This document shows positions 24,189 to 33,187 of a stretch of 64,000 bases of DNA, in pieces. The DNA comes from Leifsonia sp. 1010. Lineage in GTDB: Bacteria; Actinomycetota; Actinomycetes; Actinomycetales; Microbacteriaceae. Below the pieces are notes generated by a model. That model searched no databases and was not told where the DNA came from. It saw only the letters and a list, made by a program, of their open reading frames with translations. Numbering within the stretch: the first letter of the stretch is position 1; every line of letters begins with the position of its first letter. The stretch is from NCBI RefSeq assembly GCF_031455295.1, contig NZ_JAVDSL010000001.1, forward strand, positions 1,054,001 through 1,118,000, in the 5' to 3' direction. The position numbers were made by a program, and so were the translations under genes.

Positions 24189-24824
24189 ATGAGCCACCTG
24201 ATGCCGGAACCCCTCGCGACCTGGACCTGGCGGCTCGAGCGCGTGCGCAACGGTCGCACGGTGCTCACCCGGGCGCAGGCGGCTACCGCGCGCACCGACC
24301 TCGTCAACGACCGCGCCGCGCATCCGGCCGACTACGCCGACTACGAGGAGGAGTACGCGACGGCTCTCGACGAGCTCGAGGTGCTGTCGCGGCAGGCCAA
24401 CCGGCACGACGACCTCCTGTCGGTCATGGCAGCGGACCGGCGAGCGGCCGAGCGCGAGGCCGCCGCGAGCGGGACAGCGTCGGCCGGTGGGTCGACGAGC
24501 ACGTCGGCAGCTCGCTCCCTCACGTCCCTCGCCACCGAGCACGACCGGGTGCCGAAGGGGCTGCCGGAGGCGCTCGACCAGTGGGTGCACCGGCTGATCC
24601 GGTACCGCGCCGGCGTCAAGATCATCACGCCCATCGAGGCGGCACGGGCCGAGATCCGCCTGCGCAACGAGGCAGACCTGCAGCCCGCCGCGTACCGCAC
24701 GGGCGTTGCTGCGGCGTACTACAACCGGGTGATCCGTGAGCTCGGCGAGATCGCCACGGCAGAGCGTCCGGGCCGACGGGATGCTCCCGGGCTGACGCGC
24801 GGGCTCGGCGCGGCGCTCGTCTGA
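24189..24824 (+). CDS. Hypothetical protein with an internal duplication
   Basis: 211-aa soluble protein that I do not recognise. Its N-terminal block (about residues 12-65) and C-terminal block (about 127-185) look like two copies of one helical module. Each has W(R/V)xRL...R.G...(L/I)T...A.ARxxL.N, then HPADYADYEEEYATALDEL in copy 1 against QPAAYRTGVAAAYYNRVIREL in copy 2. A Ser/Thr/Ala-rich, probably disordered linker (about 88-112) separates them. No membrane segment or catalytic motif. It is divergent from the MATE gene and apparently monocistronic. Confidence 0.65.
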   Translation: MSHLMPEPLATWTWRLERVRNGRTVLTRAQAATARTDLVNDRAAHPADYADYEEEYATALDELEVLSRQANRHDDLLSVMAADRRAAEREAAASGTASAGGSTSTSAARSLTSLATEHDRVPKGLPEALDQWVHRLIRYRAGVKIITPIEAARAEIRLRNEADLQPAAYRTGVAAAYYNRVIRELGEIATAERPGRRDAPGLTRGLGAALV

Positions 24825-24929
24825 TCGGTTTCCGGCTGAGGTCGCGCCGGTCTGTCCTCAATGGCGGGGCGCAGTTGGGCGATCCGCCACTACGATCAAC
24901 CCATACGCGTGAGCTGAACGGGGGGCGCG

Positions 24930-25943
24930 GTGAGTCCGAACGAGGCGGCAGAACTGCTGGGGGTGTCGCCCGCGGCGACACGCGACGAGGTGGAGCGCAC
25001 CTACCAGGCGCGGCTCGCGGAGGCCGGTGCCGATGCGCAGCGCCGAGACGCCCTGACGGCGGCACGGGATGCGCTGGTCGCGGCATCCGCCTGGCAGCCG
25101 CCGTACCCGCAGAACGCGCCGGCGCCTTACCCGCCGCAGAACGCGCCGACGCAGCCGTACCCGCCGCAGAACGCGCCGACCCAGCCGTACCCGCCGCAGA
25201 GCGCGCCCGCTCAGCCGGCGCAGCCGTATCCGCCGCAGAACGCGCCCACCCAGCCGCAGCCTCCCTTCGCCCCGCAGCAGCCGTACGGCGCTCCGACCCA
25301 GGCGCCGAGCGGGGGGTCGTACCCCGGCCCAGCGCAGGGCGGCTACCCGCCGCAGGGATACGCCCAGCCCGGGCAACCCGCGCCGGGCTACGGCCCCGGT
25401 GCCTTCGGTGCGTACCAGGGCTACCCGCCTCCGCCGCCCCGCAAGCGGATGTCGACCGGCGCCATCGTGGGCATCACGGTGGGCGGAATCGTGGGCGGGC
25501 TCGCCATCCTGCTGGTCGCGGTCCTCGTCATCGCCTCGATCGGGGCCAGCGCCAGCCGGATCGCACAGGCCGAGAGCAGCTCGAGCGCCTCGCCGTACGA
25601 CAGCGATCCGGGCGACGGCTCGTCCGGCGACCCGTCGGAGGAGCCCTCGGACCCCGGCTCCGGCGACCCCGGCTCCGGCGATTCCGAGGTCGAGGACTAC
25701 GACGTCGACGGCGTGCACGTCCACTACGTCGACGGCTGGACCTTCGAACTGACACCCGGCCAGACCTGCGCCGGCGCGACCGTCACCGCCACGTTCGCGG
25801 ACACCCCCGAGGGCGAGACGCTCGACTCGTGGACCACCACCGTCGACTTCGAGGCGGGCGTCCCGTACGACCTGACGATCCCCGACGATGCCTCCGAGTA
25901 CGACTACGTCGGCATCGAATCGGTGCAGTGCGGTCAGGCCTGA
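24930..25943 (+). CDS. Membrane protein with J-like N-terminus, proline-rich repeats and extracellular domain
   Basis: 337-aa single-pass protein. Residues 1-50 (NEAAELLGVSPAATRDEVERTYQARLAEA) look like a short degenerate J-domain without HPD. Residues about 55-165 are Pro/Gln/Tyr-rich, built on PYPPQNAPTQ units. KRMSTGAIVGITVGGIVGGL starts one transmembrane helix, followed by an acidic Ser/Asp/Gly spacer and a C-terminal domain of about 80 residues with two Cys (GQTCAGATVT and SVQCGQA) that could form a disulfide outside the cell. The GTG start follows a GGGGGG-rich site. Function unknown; the architecture resembles DUF4352-like or other Pro-rich actinobacterial surface proteins. Confidence 0.65.
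   Translation: MSPNEAAELLGVSPAATRDEVERTYQARLAEAGADAQRRDALTAARDALVAASAWQPPYPQNAPAPYPPQNAPTQPYPPQNAPTQPYPPQSAPAQPAQPYPPQNAPTQPQPPFAPQQPYGAPTQAPSGGSYPGPAQGGYPPQGYAQPGQPAPGYGPGAFGAYQGYPPPPPRKRMSTGAIVGITVGGIVGGLAILLVAVLVIASIGASASRIAQAESSSSASPYDSDPGDGSSGDPSEEPSDPGSGDPGSGDSEVEDYDVDGVHVHYVDGWTFELTPGQTCAGATVTATFADTPEGETLDSWTTTVDFEAGVPYDLTIPDDASEYDYVGIESVQCGQA
25100..25260 (+). repeat. 30-bp tandem repeats encoding PYPPQNAPTQ
   Basis: About five copies of a 30-bp unit, in frame inside the proline-rich region of the membrane protein; the central copies are nearly identical. Coding repeat, not CRISPR. Confidence 0.8.
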
Positions 25944-25962
25944 GACGGCGAGAACCGGCACG

Positions 25963-25996
25963 CCAAAACACAACTTTCACAAATTACTGAAAAAGG
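25963..25996. promoter_or_regulatory. AT-rich candidate operator upstream of the ABC exporter
   Basis: This is the most AT-rich stretch of the region, with imperfect symmetry CTTTCA (25974-25979) and TGAAAAAG (25988-25995), just upstream of the TAGCAT -10 box. It could bind the GbsR-like regulator encoded at the end of the operon. Positional inference only. Confidence 0.3.
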
Positions 25997-25998
25997 CG

Positions 25999-26004
25999 TA
26001 GCAT
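25999..26004 (+). promoter_or_regulatory. -10 box TAGCAT, leaderless promoter of ABC exporter operon
   Basis: TAGCAT ends seven nt before ATG 26012, with no ribosome site in between. Confidence 0.5.
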
Positions 26005-26011
26005 CCCGCCC

Positions 26012-26947
26012 ATGGATGCAGTGATCGACGTCGCCGGACTCGAGAAGAGATTCGGCCGCGTGCGCGCTCTCGATGGCCTCGACCTGACGGTGTCGCCGGG
26101 CGAGGTTCACGGCTTCCTCGGTCCGAACGGGGCGGGGAAGTCGACCACGATCAGAATCCTGCTGGGCCTCGCCCGGGCCGACGGCGGTCGCGCGACCGTC
26201 TTCGGGGGCGACCCGTGGAAGGATGCGGTCGCCCTGCACCGCCGCCTCGCCTACGTGCCGGGCGACGTCAGCCTGTGGCCGAACCTCTCCGGTGGAGAGG
26301 CGATCGACCTCCTCGCGCGCCTGCGCGGCGGCACCGCCGACCACGCGCAGTATGCCGCGCGCAAGAAGCGACTCATCGATGTCTTCCAGCTCGATCCGAC
26401 GAAGAAGGGCCGCGCCTATTCGAAGGGCAACCGGCAGAAGGTCGCCCTGGTCGCCGCGTTCGCGACACCGGCCGACCTGTACATCCTCGACGAGCCGACC
26501 AGCGGACTCGACCCGCTCATGGAGGCGGTGTTCGACGCCGAGATCCAGCGCGTCGCCGCGGAGGGTGCGACGGTCCTGCTGTCGAGCCACATCCTGTCGG
26601 AGGTGGAGCAGCTCTGCGACCGGGTCAGCATCATCCGCGCCGGTCGGACGGTCGAGACCGGCACTCTCGACGAGCTGCGACACCTCACCCGCACCGAGTT
26701 CTCGTTCATTGCAGAGGGCGTCGGACAGGATGCGCTGACGGCCCTTCCCGCGACGCACGACCTGAATGTGGTCAACGGCCGGGTGCGGTTCACGGCCGAC
26801 AGCGACGCGGTCCCGTCCCTGCTGGGCGCGCTTTCGCGGTTGGAGGTGCGCGGCCTCACCGTCGCGCCGCCGTCGCTGGAGGAGCTGTTCCTCCGCCACT
26901 ACGGCGACGACGTCACCGCCGATGAACGCGTCGGGGCGTCACGATGA
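26012..26947 (+). CDS. ABC exporter ATP-binding protein
   Basis: 311-aa ATPase. Walker [13 protein letters not shown] (about residues 36-47), a degenerate signature [16 protein letters not shown] (KGNRQK replacing SGGQ), Walker [13 protein letters not shown] and the switch His in LLSSHILSE. The C-terminal 90 residues form the domain usual in CcmA/DrrA-type drug or antibiotic exporters. The next gene, the permease, overlaps by ATGA. Likely exports a small hydrophobic compound; substrate unknown. Confidence 0.9.
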   Translation: MDAVIDVAGLEKRFGRVRALDGLDLTVSPGEVHGFLGPNGAGKSTTIRILLGLARADGGRATVFGGDPWKDAVALHRRLAYVPGDVSLWPNLSGGEAIDLLARLRGGTADHAQYAARKKRLIDVFQLDPTKKGRAYSKGNRQKVALVAAFATPADLYILDEPTSGLDPLMEAVFDAEIQRVAAEGATVLLSSHILSEVEQLCDRVSIIRAGRTVETGTLDELRHLTRTEFSFIAEGVGQDALTALPATHDLNVVNGRVRFTADSDAVPSLLGALSRLEVRGLTVAPPSLEELFLRHYGDDVTADERVGASR

Positions 26948-28635
26948 GCACCATCGCGCCGGACCGTCCGCCGCGCACCGACGAGGCCGTCCCACGGGCG
27001 AGCGCGGGCTCCGTCCTCTGGTCACTGATGCGCCAGCGGCTGCGGCGCGACCGGTGGCAGCTCGTCATCTGGATCGTGTGCATCGCCCTGCTCGCGACGT
27101 TCTCGGCGTCCGCCATCGATCAGACGTACGGCGACGCGAACGCACGCGCTCAGCTGATCCGGCTCGCGATCGCCGACCCGACCATCATCGTCCTCCGCGG
27201 GCTGCCGCAGGGCACGTCGCTACCGGCGGTCGCCTTCTTCGAGATCTACACGTTCCTCGCGCTCCTCGCGGGGCTCATGAACACCTTCCTGGCCGTCCGC
27301 CATTCGCGAGCAGAGGAGGAGACCGGCCGCGCGGAGCTGATCGGCGCAACGCCGGCGGCACGGCTCCTGCCGACGACCGCGACCGTGCTGCACGCGCTCG
27401 CGGTCGACGTCGTCCTCGCCGCCGCCACCGCGCTCGGCTTCATCGCCGGAGGCCTCCCGGTGTACGGCTCCATCGTCGCCGGCGCCGCGACCGCGGGTGC
27501 CGGGTTCGCCTTCTTCGCGGTCGGCCTGCTGCTCGCCCAGCTGTTCAGCACCTCCCGCGCCGCGAACGGCTTCGCGGCCGCGGTCGTGGTCCTGGCCTAC
27601 CTCGTGCGAGGGATCGGCGACGCGATGGGCACGCCTTTCGGCGACGGGACGCACCTGCGTTCCGCGTGGCCCACCTGGCTCAGCCCGATCGGATGGGGCG
27701 AGCAGTTCGCGCCGTACACCGGCGACGACTGGCGACCGCTGCTGCTGCAACTCGGCCTCGCCGCCCTGCTGATCGCCGCGGTGTTCGGGCTGCAAGCGGT
27801 GCGCGACTCCGGCGCCGGGGTCATCCCCGAACGAGCCGGTCGTGCGAACGCGCGCCCGACCCTCGGAGGCGTCTTCGGCCTCGCGTGGCGGCTCCAGTGG
27901 CCGACTGTGCTCGGCTGGACGATCGGCGGGGCGCTCGGCGGTCTGCTCGCGGGCGCACTGGGCACCGTCATCAACGGCTCGATCGCCGACAATCCCGCCC
28001 TGTCGGGCATCCGTGAGGCGATCGGCCGCATCGGCGGCGGCGGTTCCGGTCCGCTCACGCAGCTGTTCATCTCCGCGATCTTCTCCATCGTCGGAGTGCT
28101 CGCGGCGGCGTGCGCGGTGCAGGCGGTCATCCGGCTCCGGCAGGAGGAGTCCGCCGGCACGGCGGAATTGGTGATGTCGGCCCCGGTCACCCGAACGCGG
28201 TGGCTGTTCTCGTACGTCGCCGTCGGCGTCATCGCCGTGCTGGCGGTGCTGCTCGCGGGGGCCATCGCCTCGGGACTGTCGGCGATCGCCGCGGGAGAGG
28301 ACGCATCCACCTTCGGCGACTCGTTCGCCGCCGCCGCGGCGCAGGTGCCCGTCGCGCTCGTCTACCTGGGTGTGCTCACGCTGGTGTTCGTGCTCGTGCC
28401 GAGCTGGACGGCCCCGGTCGGCTGGGCCACACTCGGACTGGGTGCGTTCGTCGGCATCTTCGGCGGGCTGGTCAAGCTGCCGGAGGGAGTGCGGCACCTC
28501 TCGCCGTTCGCCGATGCACCGGTCGTGGTCGGCGACGTCGACTGGAGCGGTGGATACTGGATGCTCGGCATCACGGTCGTCGCGCTCGTCGGCGCCGCGG
28601 CCCTGATCCGCCGCCGGGATTTCGCGATCGGATAG
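26944..28635 (+). CDS. ABC-2 type exporter permease (polyketide-antibiotic exporter-like)
   Basis: 563-aa permease with about 12 hydrophobic segments in two similar halves (first half about 30-290, second about 310-560). Each half carries a conserved E-rich segment after the third helix ([17 protein letters not shown] and [17 protein letters not shown]), the feature of the large fused ABC-2 permeases often called polyketide antibiotic exporters. It is coupled to the ATPase gene upstream and followed by a GbsR-like regulator 14 nt downstream. Confidence 0.87.
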   Translation: MSTIAPDRPPRTDEAVPRASAGSVLWSLMRQRLRRDRWQLVIWIVCIALLATFSASAIDQTYGDANARAQLIRLAIADPTIIVLRGLPQGTSLPAVAFFEIYTFLALLAGLMNTFLAVRHSRAEEETGRAELIGATPAARLLPTTATVLHALAVDVVLAAATALGFIAGGLPVYGSIVAGAATAGAGFAFFAVGLLLAQLFSTSRAANGFAAAVVVLAYLVRGIGDAMGTPFGDGTHLRSAWPTWLSPIGWGEQFAPYTGDDWRPLLLQLGLAALLIAAVFGLQAVRDSGAGVIPERAGRANARPTLGGVFGLAWRLQWPTVLGWTIGGALGGLLAGALGTVINGSIADNPALSGIREAIGRIGGGGSGPLTQLFISAIFSIVGVLAAACAVQAVIRLRQEESAGTAELVMSAPVTRTRWLFSYVAVGVIAVLAVLLAGAIASGLSAIAAGEDASTFGDSFAAAAAQVPVALVYLGVLTLVFVLVPSWTAPVGWATLGLGAFVGIFGGLVKLPEGVRHLSPFADAPVVVGDVDWSGGYWMLGITVVALVGAAALIRRRDFAIG

Positions 28636-28649
28636 ACGGGACGGTGCCC

Positions 28650-29123
28650 ATGGCCCAGGACGAGGCGGCGCTCGCTGAGGTGATGGAGCACTCCGCTGCC
28701 GTGCTGACGGCCGCCGGGTTCCCGAAGATGCCGGCGCGCGTGCTGATGGCGCTCACCGTGACGGAGACGCCGGGGCTGACAGCCGCCGAGCTCGCCGAGC
28801 GTCTCGAGGTGAGCCCGGCGGCCATCTCGGGAGCCGTCCGCTACCTGCAGACGCTGGGCATCATCCGTCGTCTGTCGCAGACCGGCAGCCGGCGCGATCG
28901 GTACGAGATCCCGAGCGACTGGTACGCCCTCATGGTGCGCAACAGCCCCATCTACGGAGTGCTCGCGGACCAGGCGGAGGCGGGGCTCGCCGCGGTCGGA
29001 GACCCGGATTCGCCGGCGACCGAGCGGCTGCGCGACATGGCGGGGTTCTACCGCTTCGTGCAGGGCCGGCTCCCGCAGATGATCGCCGAGTGGGAGCAGG
29101 TCCGCAGCGCCCGCCAGCAGTGA
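28650..29123 (+). CDS. GbsR/MarR-family regulator
   Basis: 157-aa winged-helix protein. GLTAAELAERLEVSPAAISGAVRYLQTLGIIRR is the HTH with recognition helix, followed by wing SQTGSRRDRYEIP; the C-terminal helices (about 95-155) form the dimer interface seen in GbsR-type regulators of exporter operons. ATG 28650 follows GGGACGG; GTG 28644 is an alternative. It is the third gene of the ABC exporter operon and probably its repressor. Confidence 0.82.
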   Translation: MAQDEAALAEVMEHSAAVLTAAGFPKMPARVLMALTVTETPGLTAAELAERLEVSPAAISGAVRYLQTLGIIRRLSQTGSRRDRYEIPSDWYALMVRNSPIYGVLADQAEAGLAAVGDPDSPATERLRDMAGFYRFVQGRLPQMIAEWEQVRSARQQ

Positions 29124-29147
29124 CCACGCCGGCCGGAGCCGCGCCGT

Positions 29148-29153
29148 TATGCT
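29148..29153 (+). promoter_or_regulatory. -10 box TATGCT, leaderless promoter
   Basis: TATGCT ends six nt before GTG 29160 of the small membrane-anchored protein. Confidence 0.5.
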
Positions 29154-29159
29154 GTTCGC

Positions 29160-29579
29160 GTGCCACCGGTAGCCGACCTCGGGATGGCGACGGTGGGCCT
29201 GTGCGCCGCAGCCGTCGCTGCCTTCGTCGTCGTCGTCGCTCGGCGCCGCCGCTCAACCGCCGAGGCGGCCGACACCGTGGCGCGGGCGACCGCACGCATC
29301 GATGCCCTGACCGGCACGACCTTCGAGACGGTCCGCTACCGCGGCGAGACCCCGCAGCTGGTCTTCGAGGGCGACCTGACGCAGGTGATGACCGTGGATC
29401 GACTGCCCACCGTCGTCCGTGGCGCCTCCATCCTGCGGGCGGGGCAGCCGGGCCACCGTCAGGCTCTGGCCGATCTGCGCGGGGAAACGGTCTTCGTCGC
29501 GCGCTTCTCGGCGGAGGGCGAGCTGGTGCTCGAGTTCGGTATGGGATCGCTCGTCATCGAACCGTCGACGCCGGCGTGA
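29160..29579 (+). CDS. Small N-terminally anchored hypothetical protein
   Basis: 139-aa protein with one transmembrane helix (VGLCAAAVAAFVVVVARRRR, about residues 11-31) followed by a basic stop-transfer and a soluble domain of about 100 residues with alternating beta patterns (FETVRYRGETPQLVFEGDL). No family recognised. GTG start behind a TATGCT box. Confidence 0.6.
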   Translation: MPPVADLGMATVGLCAAAVAAFVVVVARRRRSTAEAADTVARATARIDALTGTTFETVRYRGETPQLVFEGDLTQVMTVDRLPTVVRGASILRAGQPGHRQALADLRGETVFVARFSAEGELVLEFGMGSLVIEPSTPA

Positions 29580-29603
29580 CCCGTCCCGCGACCAAGCGCG
29601 GAC

Positions 29604-30512
29604 TCAGAACACGTACTCCAGCAGGTCGAGGCCGACGGCACGCATCCCCTCGATGACCGCGAGCCGCTCGGGCAGGCTGGTGTCGTCGAAGTAGGTCGAG
29701 ACGGCGTAGGTGACGCCTGCGCGCGGGCCGCGGAGCACGCCGACCTCGCTGCGCACGCCCTCATCCGTCCCCGTCTTGTTGACCAGCAGGATGCCGTGTT
29801 CCGGGTGGCGGTGCGAGTGCGGGTCGAGGCCGAACGCACTGGAGACGAGCGAGAAGTCGCTGTTCAGCGACAGCCACGAGATGACGCGCTGGCTGGTGGC
29901 CGGGTTGACGATCTCGCCGCGGGCCAGCGCCGAGAACAGCCAGGTGAGCTCGTTCGCACTGCCGACGGAGAGCTGCGGGGCGTCGTCCGGGCCGCGGTGG
30001 TCGCGCACCAGGTCGAGCAGTGCCGTGCGGGTCAGCCCGAGCGACTCTGTGCGGGCGCTGACGGCCTCGAGGCCCACCCGGCGCAGGAGCACGTTCGTCG
30101 CGAGGTTGTCGCTGGTCGCGCCGACGAGCGCGGCCAGGTCGGCGACCGGGAGGGAGGGGACGTGAAGGTGCTGCCAGATGCCGGACTCGCCGGCGATGTC
30201 GCGGGTGTCGCGGTCGAGGTGCGCCAGCGGACTGAGCTGACCCGACTGCAAACGCGCCGCCACCTCCACCAGCAGCAGCACCTTGCCGATACTCGCGGTC
30301 GGCATGACGACGTGATCGTCGACCGAGAACAGCACGGCGCCTGTGGAGAGGTCCGTCGCCCGCGCCGAGACCTGCACGCCTGACACGGCGAGCCGGCCGA
30401 GAGCATCGAATCCGCGGCTGAAGGTCTCGGTCGATCCCGGCGCGCGGTGGCGGCCGCGGCGGGTGGCCGCCTGCCGGGCCCGCCGTGCGGACTCTTGCGC
30501 CTGGATCGTCAC
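29604..30512 (-). CDS. Serine hydrolase of class A beta-lactamase fold
   Basis: 302-aa protein with the class A motifs SxxK (Ser74-Lys77 in PTASIGK), SDN (134-136) and KTG (LLVNKTGTDEG). At the expected distance after SDN the omega-loop ExxLN with deacylating Glu166 is not visible; the segment reads ALLDLVRDHRG. It may therefore be a peptidoglycan-acting or esterase-type relative rather than an efficient beta-lactamase. There is no signal peptide from GTG 30512. A TTG start at 30653 would add an Ala/Pro-rich N-terminus, also without a clear signal. Start uncertain. Confidence 0.75.
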   Translation of the reverse strand: MTIQAQESARRARQAATRRGRHRAPGSTETFSRGFDALGRLAVSGVQVSARATDLSTGAVLFSVDDHVVMPTASIGKVLLLVEVAARLQSGQLSPLAHLDRDTRDIAGESGIWQHLHVPSLPVADLAALVGATSDNLATNVLLRRVGLEAVSARTESLGLTRTALLDLVRDHRGPDDAPQLSVGSANELTWLFSALARGEIVNPATSQRVISWLSLNSDFSLVSSAFGLDPHSHRHPEHGILLVNKTGTDEGVRSEVGVLRGPRAGVTYAVSTYFDDTSLPERLAVIEGMRAVGLDLLEYVF

Positions 30513-30671
30513 TGTGTCGCTGGGTCTTTCTTCCGAGTGCGGTGTACCGGAACTGCGGCGACCGTGCACCGGCCCCGCGGTCGGGGCCGCAGGGGTGCCC
30601 GCGGCGACGACAGGGACGATGTTACCCCGTGATCGGGGGTCATGGAGCGCCAAGAATCGATGCTCGCCGGC

Positions 30672-32648
30672 TCACCAGATGGTGACGCGCTCCGCCGGCG
30701 GAAGCCAGAGCCGGTCGCCGTCGCCGACCTGGAAGGTGTCGTAGAAGGCGTCGATGTTGCGGACGATCTGGTTGCAGCGGAACTCGTTCGGCGCGTGCGG
30801 GTCGATCGCCAGGAGGCGGATGACCTCCTCGTCGCGGCCCTTCTGCTGCCAGGCCTGGGCCCAGGACAGGAAGAAGCGCTCGGCGCCGGTGAGGCCATCG
30901 ATCACGGGCGGCTCCTCGCCGTTCAGCGAGAGCAGGTACGCCTTCCAGGCGATGCCCAGACCGCCGAGGTCGCCGATGTTCTCGCCGATGGTGAGGGCGC
31001 CGTTCACATGGTGTTCGGGTACCTGCGCGGGGGCGAGCGCGTTGTACTGCTCGATCAGGCTGGCGGTGCGCTCCTCGAAGGCGGCGCGGTCGGCCTCCGT
31101 CCACCAGTCCTCGAGGCGGCCGTCACCGTCGAACTTGGAGCCCTGGTCGTCGAAGCCGTGACCGATCTCGTGCCCGATGACCGCTCCGATGGCGCCGTAG
31201 TTGGCCGCCGCATCCCGGTTGGCGTCGAAGAACGGGAACTGCAGGATCGCCGCGGGGAACACGATCTCGTTGAAGCCGGGGTTGTAGTACGCGTTGATCG
31301 TCTGCGGGGTCATGAACCACTCGTCGCGATCGATCGGCGAGCCGATCTTGCCCAGCTCGCGCTCGAACTCGAAGAGCGCCGCGGCGCGCACGTTGCCGAC
31401 GAGGTTCGTCGGGTCGATCTCGAGGCGTGAGTAGTCACGCCACTTCACGGGGTAGCCGATCTTCGGCGTGAACTTCTCGAGCTTGTCGAGGGCGCGCTCC
31501 TTGGTCTCCTCGCCCATCCAGTCGAGGGTGCGGATGCTCTGGCGGTATGCCTCGATCAGATTGGCGACCAGCTCGTCCATCTGCTGCTTGGCGGCCGGCG
31601 GGAAGTGGTTCTCGACGTAGATGCGGCCGACCGCTTCGCCCATCGCGCCCTCGACCAGCGATACGCCGCGCTTCCAGCGCACGCGCATCTGCGGGGTTCC
31701 GGTCAGGGTGCGGCCATAGAAGTCGAAGTTCGCCTCGACGAAGTCGCCCGAGAGGTACGGAGCGGCGCCGTGGATGACCTGCCAGGTCAGCCAGTCGCGC
31801 CACGACTCGAGGCGGTCGTCGGTGAGGAGCTCCGCCAGCCCGGCGGTGAACGACGGCTGGCGGAGGACCACCTCGGCCAGCGCTCCCTGCGGGGCGTCCA
31901 GCGCCTCCGCCCAGACGTCGAGGTCGGCGCTCTGACCCTCGGCGGCGCCACCGGTGAACACGGTCTTCGCGTCGGCCCAGTCGTAGAGGTTGTACGTCTT
32001 CTCCGAGTCGCGGGAGGCGACGTTGTCCCAGTGCTTCCCGGCGATCTCGGTCTCGAGGTCGAAGACGCGCTGGGCGCGCTCGGGGGCGTCGTCGTAGCCG
32101 GCGAGCTCGAACATCTTCTGGATGTGGGCGACGAACGCCTCGCGGACGGGCGCGAAGCGCTCCTCCCGGAAGTACGACTCGTCCGGAAGCGAGATGCCCG
32201 CCTGCTCGAGGAAGACGAGGTAGCGCTCCGGGTCGCCCGGATCGTTGTCGACGAACAGCTGGTAGAAGCCGCCGAGGCCGCGACGCTCCAGCTTCGCCAC
32301 GGTCTGAAGCAGGCTCGGGATGCTGTCGACACCCTCCGCGAAGGTCAGTTCGTCGCGGATCGCCTCCACGCCGAGAGCGTCGATGCGCTCCTCGTCCATG
32401 AAGCTCGTGTACAGGTCGCCGAACTTGCGCTCTTCGGTGCCTTCGGCGGCGGTCTGCGCCTTCTCGACGATCTCGTGGACGGCGGTCTCCGACTCCTCGG
32501 CGAGGATCATGAACGAGCCCCAGCGCGCCTTGTCGGCGGGAATCTCGGTGGCCTCGAGCCACTTGCCGTTCACGTGCCGGAAGAGGTCGTCCTGCGGACG
32601 GACGGCCGGGTCGAGTTCGTCGGTGCGGATGCCGGAGTCGAGCGTCAT
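30672..32648 (-). CDS. M13-family zinc metallopeptidase (neprilysin/PepO-like)
   Basis: 658-aa peptidase that cleaves small peptides. Zinc site HEIGHGFDDQGSKFD (HExxH) and downstream ENIGDLGGLGIAWKAY (third ligand Glu), with NAYYNPGFNEIVFPAAILQ substrate-binding motif before it. Length is normal for bacterial M13 (about 630-690). No signal peptide, so probably cytoplasmic as PepO. Start ATG 32648 is six nt behind a TAGGCT box. Confidence 0.94.
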   Translation of the reverse strand: MTLDSGIRTDELDPAVRPQDDLFRHVNGKWLEATEIPADKARWGSFMILAEESETAVHEIVEKAQTAAEGTEERKFGDLYTSFMDEERIDALGVEAIRDELTFAEGVDSIPSLLQTVAKLERRGLGGFYQLFVDNDPGDPERYLVFLEQAGISLPDESYFREERFAPVREAFVAHIQKMFELAGYDDAPERAQRVFDLETEIAGKHWDNVASRDSEKTYNLYDWADAKTVFTGGAAEGQSADLDVWAEALDAPQGALAEVVLRQPSFTAGLAELLTDDRLESWRDWLTWQVIHGAAPYLSGDFVEANFDFYGRTLTGTPQMRVRWKRGVSLVEGAMGEAVGRIYVENHFPPAAKQQMDELVANLIEAYRQSIRTLDWMGEETKERALDKLEKFTPKIGYPVKWRDYSRLEIDPTNLVGNVRAAALFEFERELGKIGSPIDRDEWFMTPQTINAYYNPGFNEIVFPAAILQFPFFDANRDAAANYGAIGAVIGHEIGHGFDDQGSKFDGDGRLEDWWTEADRAAFEERTASLIEQYNALAPAQVPEHHVNGALTIGENIGDLGGLGIAWKAYLLSLNGEEPPVIDGLTGAERFFLSWAQAWQQKGRDEEVIRLLAIDPHAPNEFRCNQIVRNIDAFYDTFQVGDGDRLWLPPAERVTIW

Positions 32649-32654
32649 GCGCCC

Positions 32655-32660
32655 AGCCTA
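32655..32660 (-). promoter_or_regulatory. -10 box TAGGCT, leaderless promoter of the M13 peptidase
   Basis: TAGGCT ends six nt before ATG 32648. The box lies only 5 nt below the stop of the upstream co-directional membrane-protein gene, so the peptidase can be transcribed alone. Confidence 0.5.
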
Positions 32661-32664
32661 CGGG

Positions 32665-33066
32665 TCAGGCGGTGGCGCGGGCCACCGAGCTCAGCCGCAG
32701 GTACGAGAGCGCGAAGAGCGAGCCGAGTGCGAGCTCGGCGAGGATCGACACTGTTCCGGACAGGCTGCCGAATCCGGCGAACGACAGCACGATGTTGACG
32801 ACGGCGAGCAACCCGTAGCCGGCAGCCAGTACACCGCTCAGCAGCGGCCGGTTGGTCATGCGCCACCAGGGTCGCGCGGCGGCGACCGGTTCACCCGGGC
32901 CGCGGAACACTCGTGTGACGAGATACCAGCCGAGCGTCTGCAGCACGGTGAGGACGATGGATGCGGCCTCCGAGTGGAGCGCGTCGAACAGGAGCACGAG
33001 CACCAGGGTCACCGCGAGGAGGACGACGATCACGATCGTCTTCTCGCGCGGAGTGGTGAAGCGCAT
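32665..33066 (-). CDS. Four-helix hypothetical membrane protein
   Basis: 133-aa protein with about four hydrophobic segments (VIVVLLAVTLVLVLLF; IVLTVLQTLGWYLVTRVF; SGVLAAGYGLLAVVNIVL; LAELALGSLFALSYL). No family recognised. ATG 33066 has a strong GGAGGAAACACC ribosome site. It is 16 nt upstream of the M13 peptidase gene. Confidence 0.7.
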   Translation of the reverse strand: MRFTTPREKTIVIVVLLAVTLVLVLLFDALHSEAASIVLTVLQTLGWYLVTRVFRGPGEPVAAARPWWRMTNRPLLSGVLAAGYGLLAVVNIVLSFAGFGSLSGTVSILAELALGSLFALSYLRLSSVARATA

Positions 33067-33175
33067 GGTGTTTCCTCCTGGTGTTCAGCATCCAGGATGT
33101 CAGGGCGGCTCGGCGCGTCGCCGCAGGCTCGCCGTGTCGCCCGGACGGGGAGGCGAGGCGGGCGCGCGGAATTCG

Positions 33176-33181
33176 TATGCT
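33176..33181 (+). promoter_or_regulatory. -10 box TATGCT, leaderless promoter of prsW-like gene
   Basis: TATGCT ends six nt before GTG 33188. Confidence 0.5.
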
Positions 33182-33187
33182 TGCCCG

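Noticed and set aside
26766-28016. Open frame overlapping the ABC permease in another frame
   Set aside because: Arg/Pro/Ala-rich shadow. The permease frame has transmembrane pattern and ATGA coupling to the ATPase gene.
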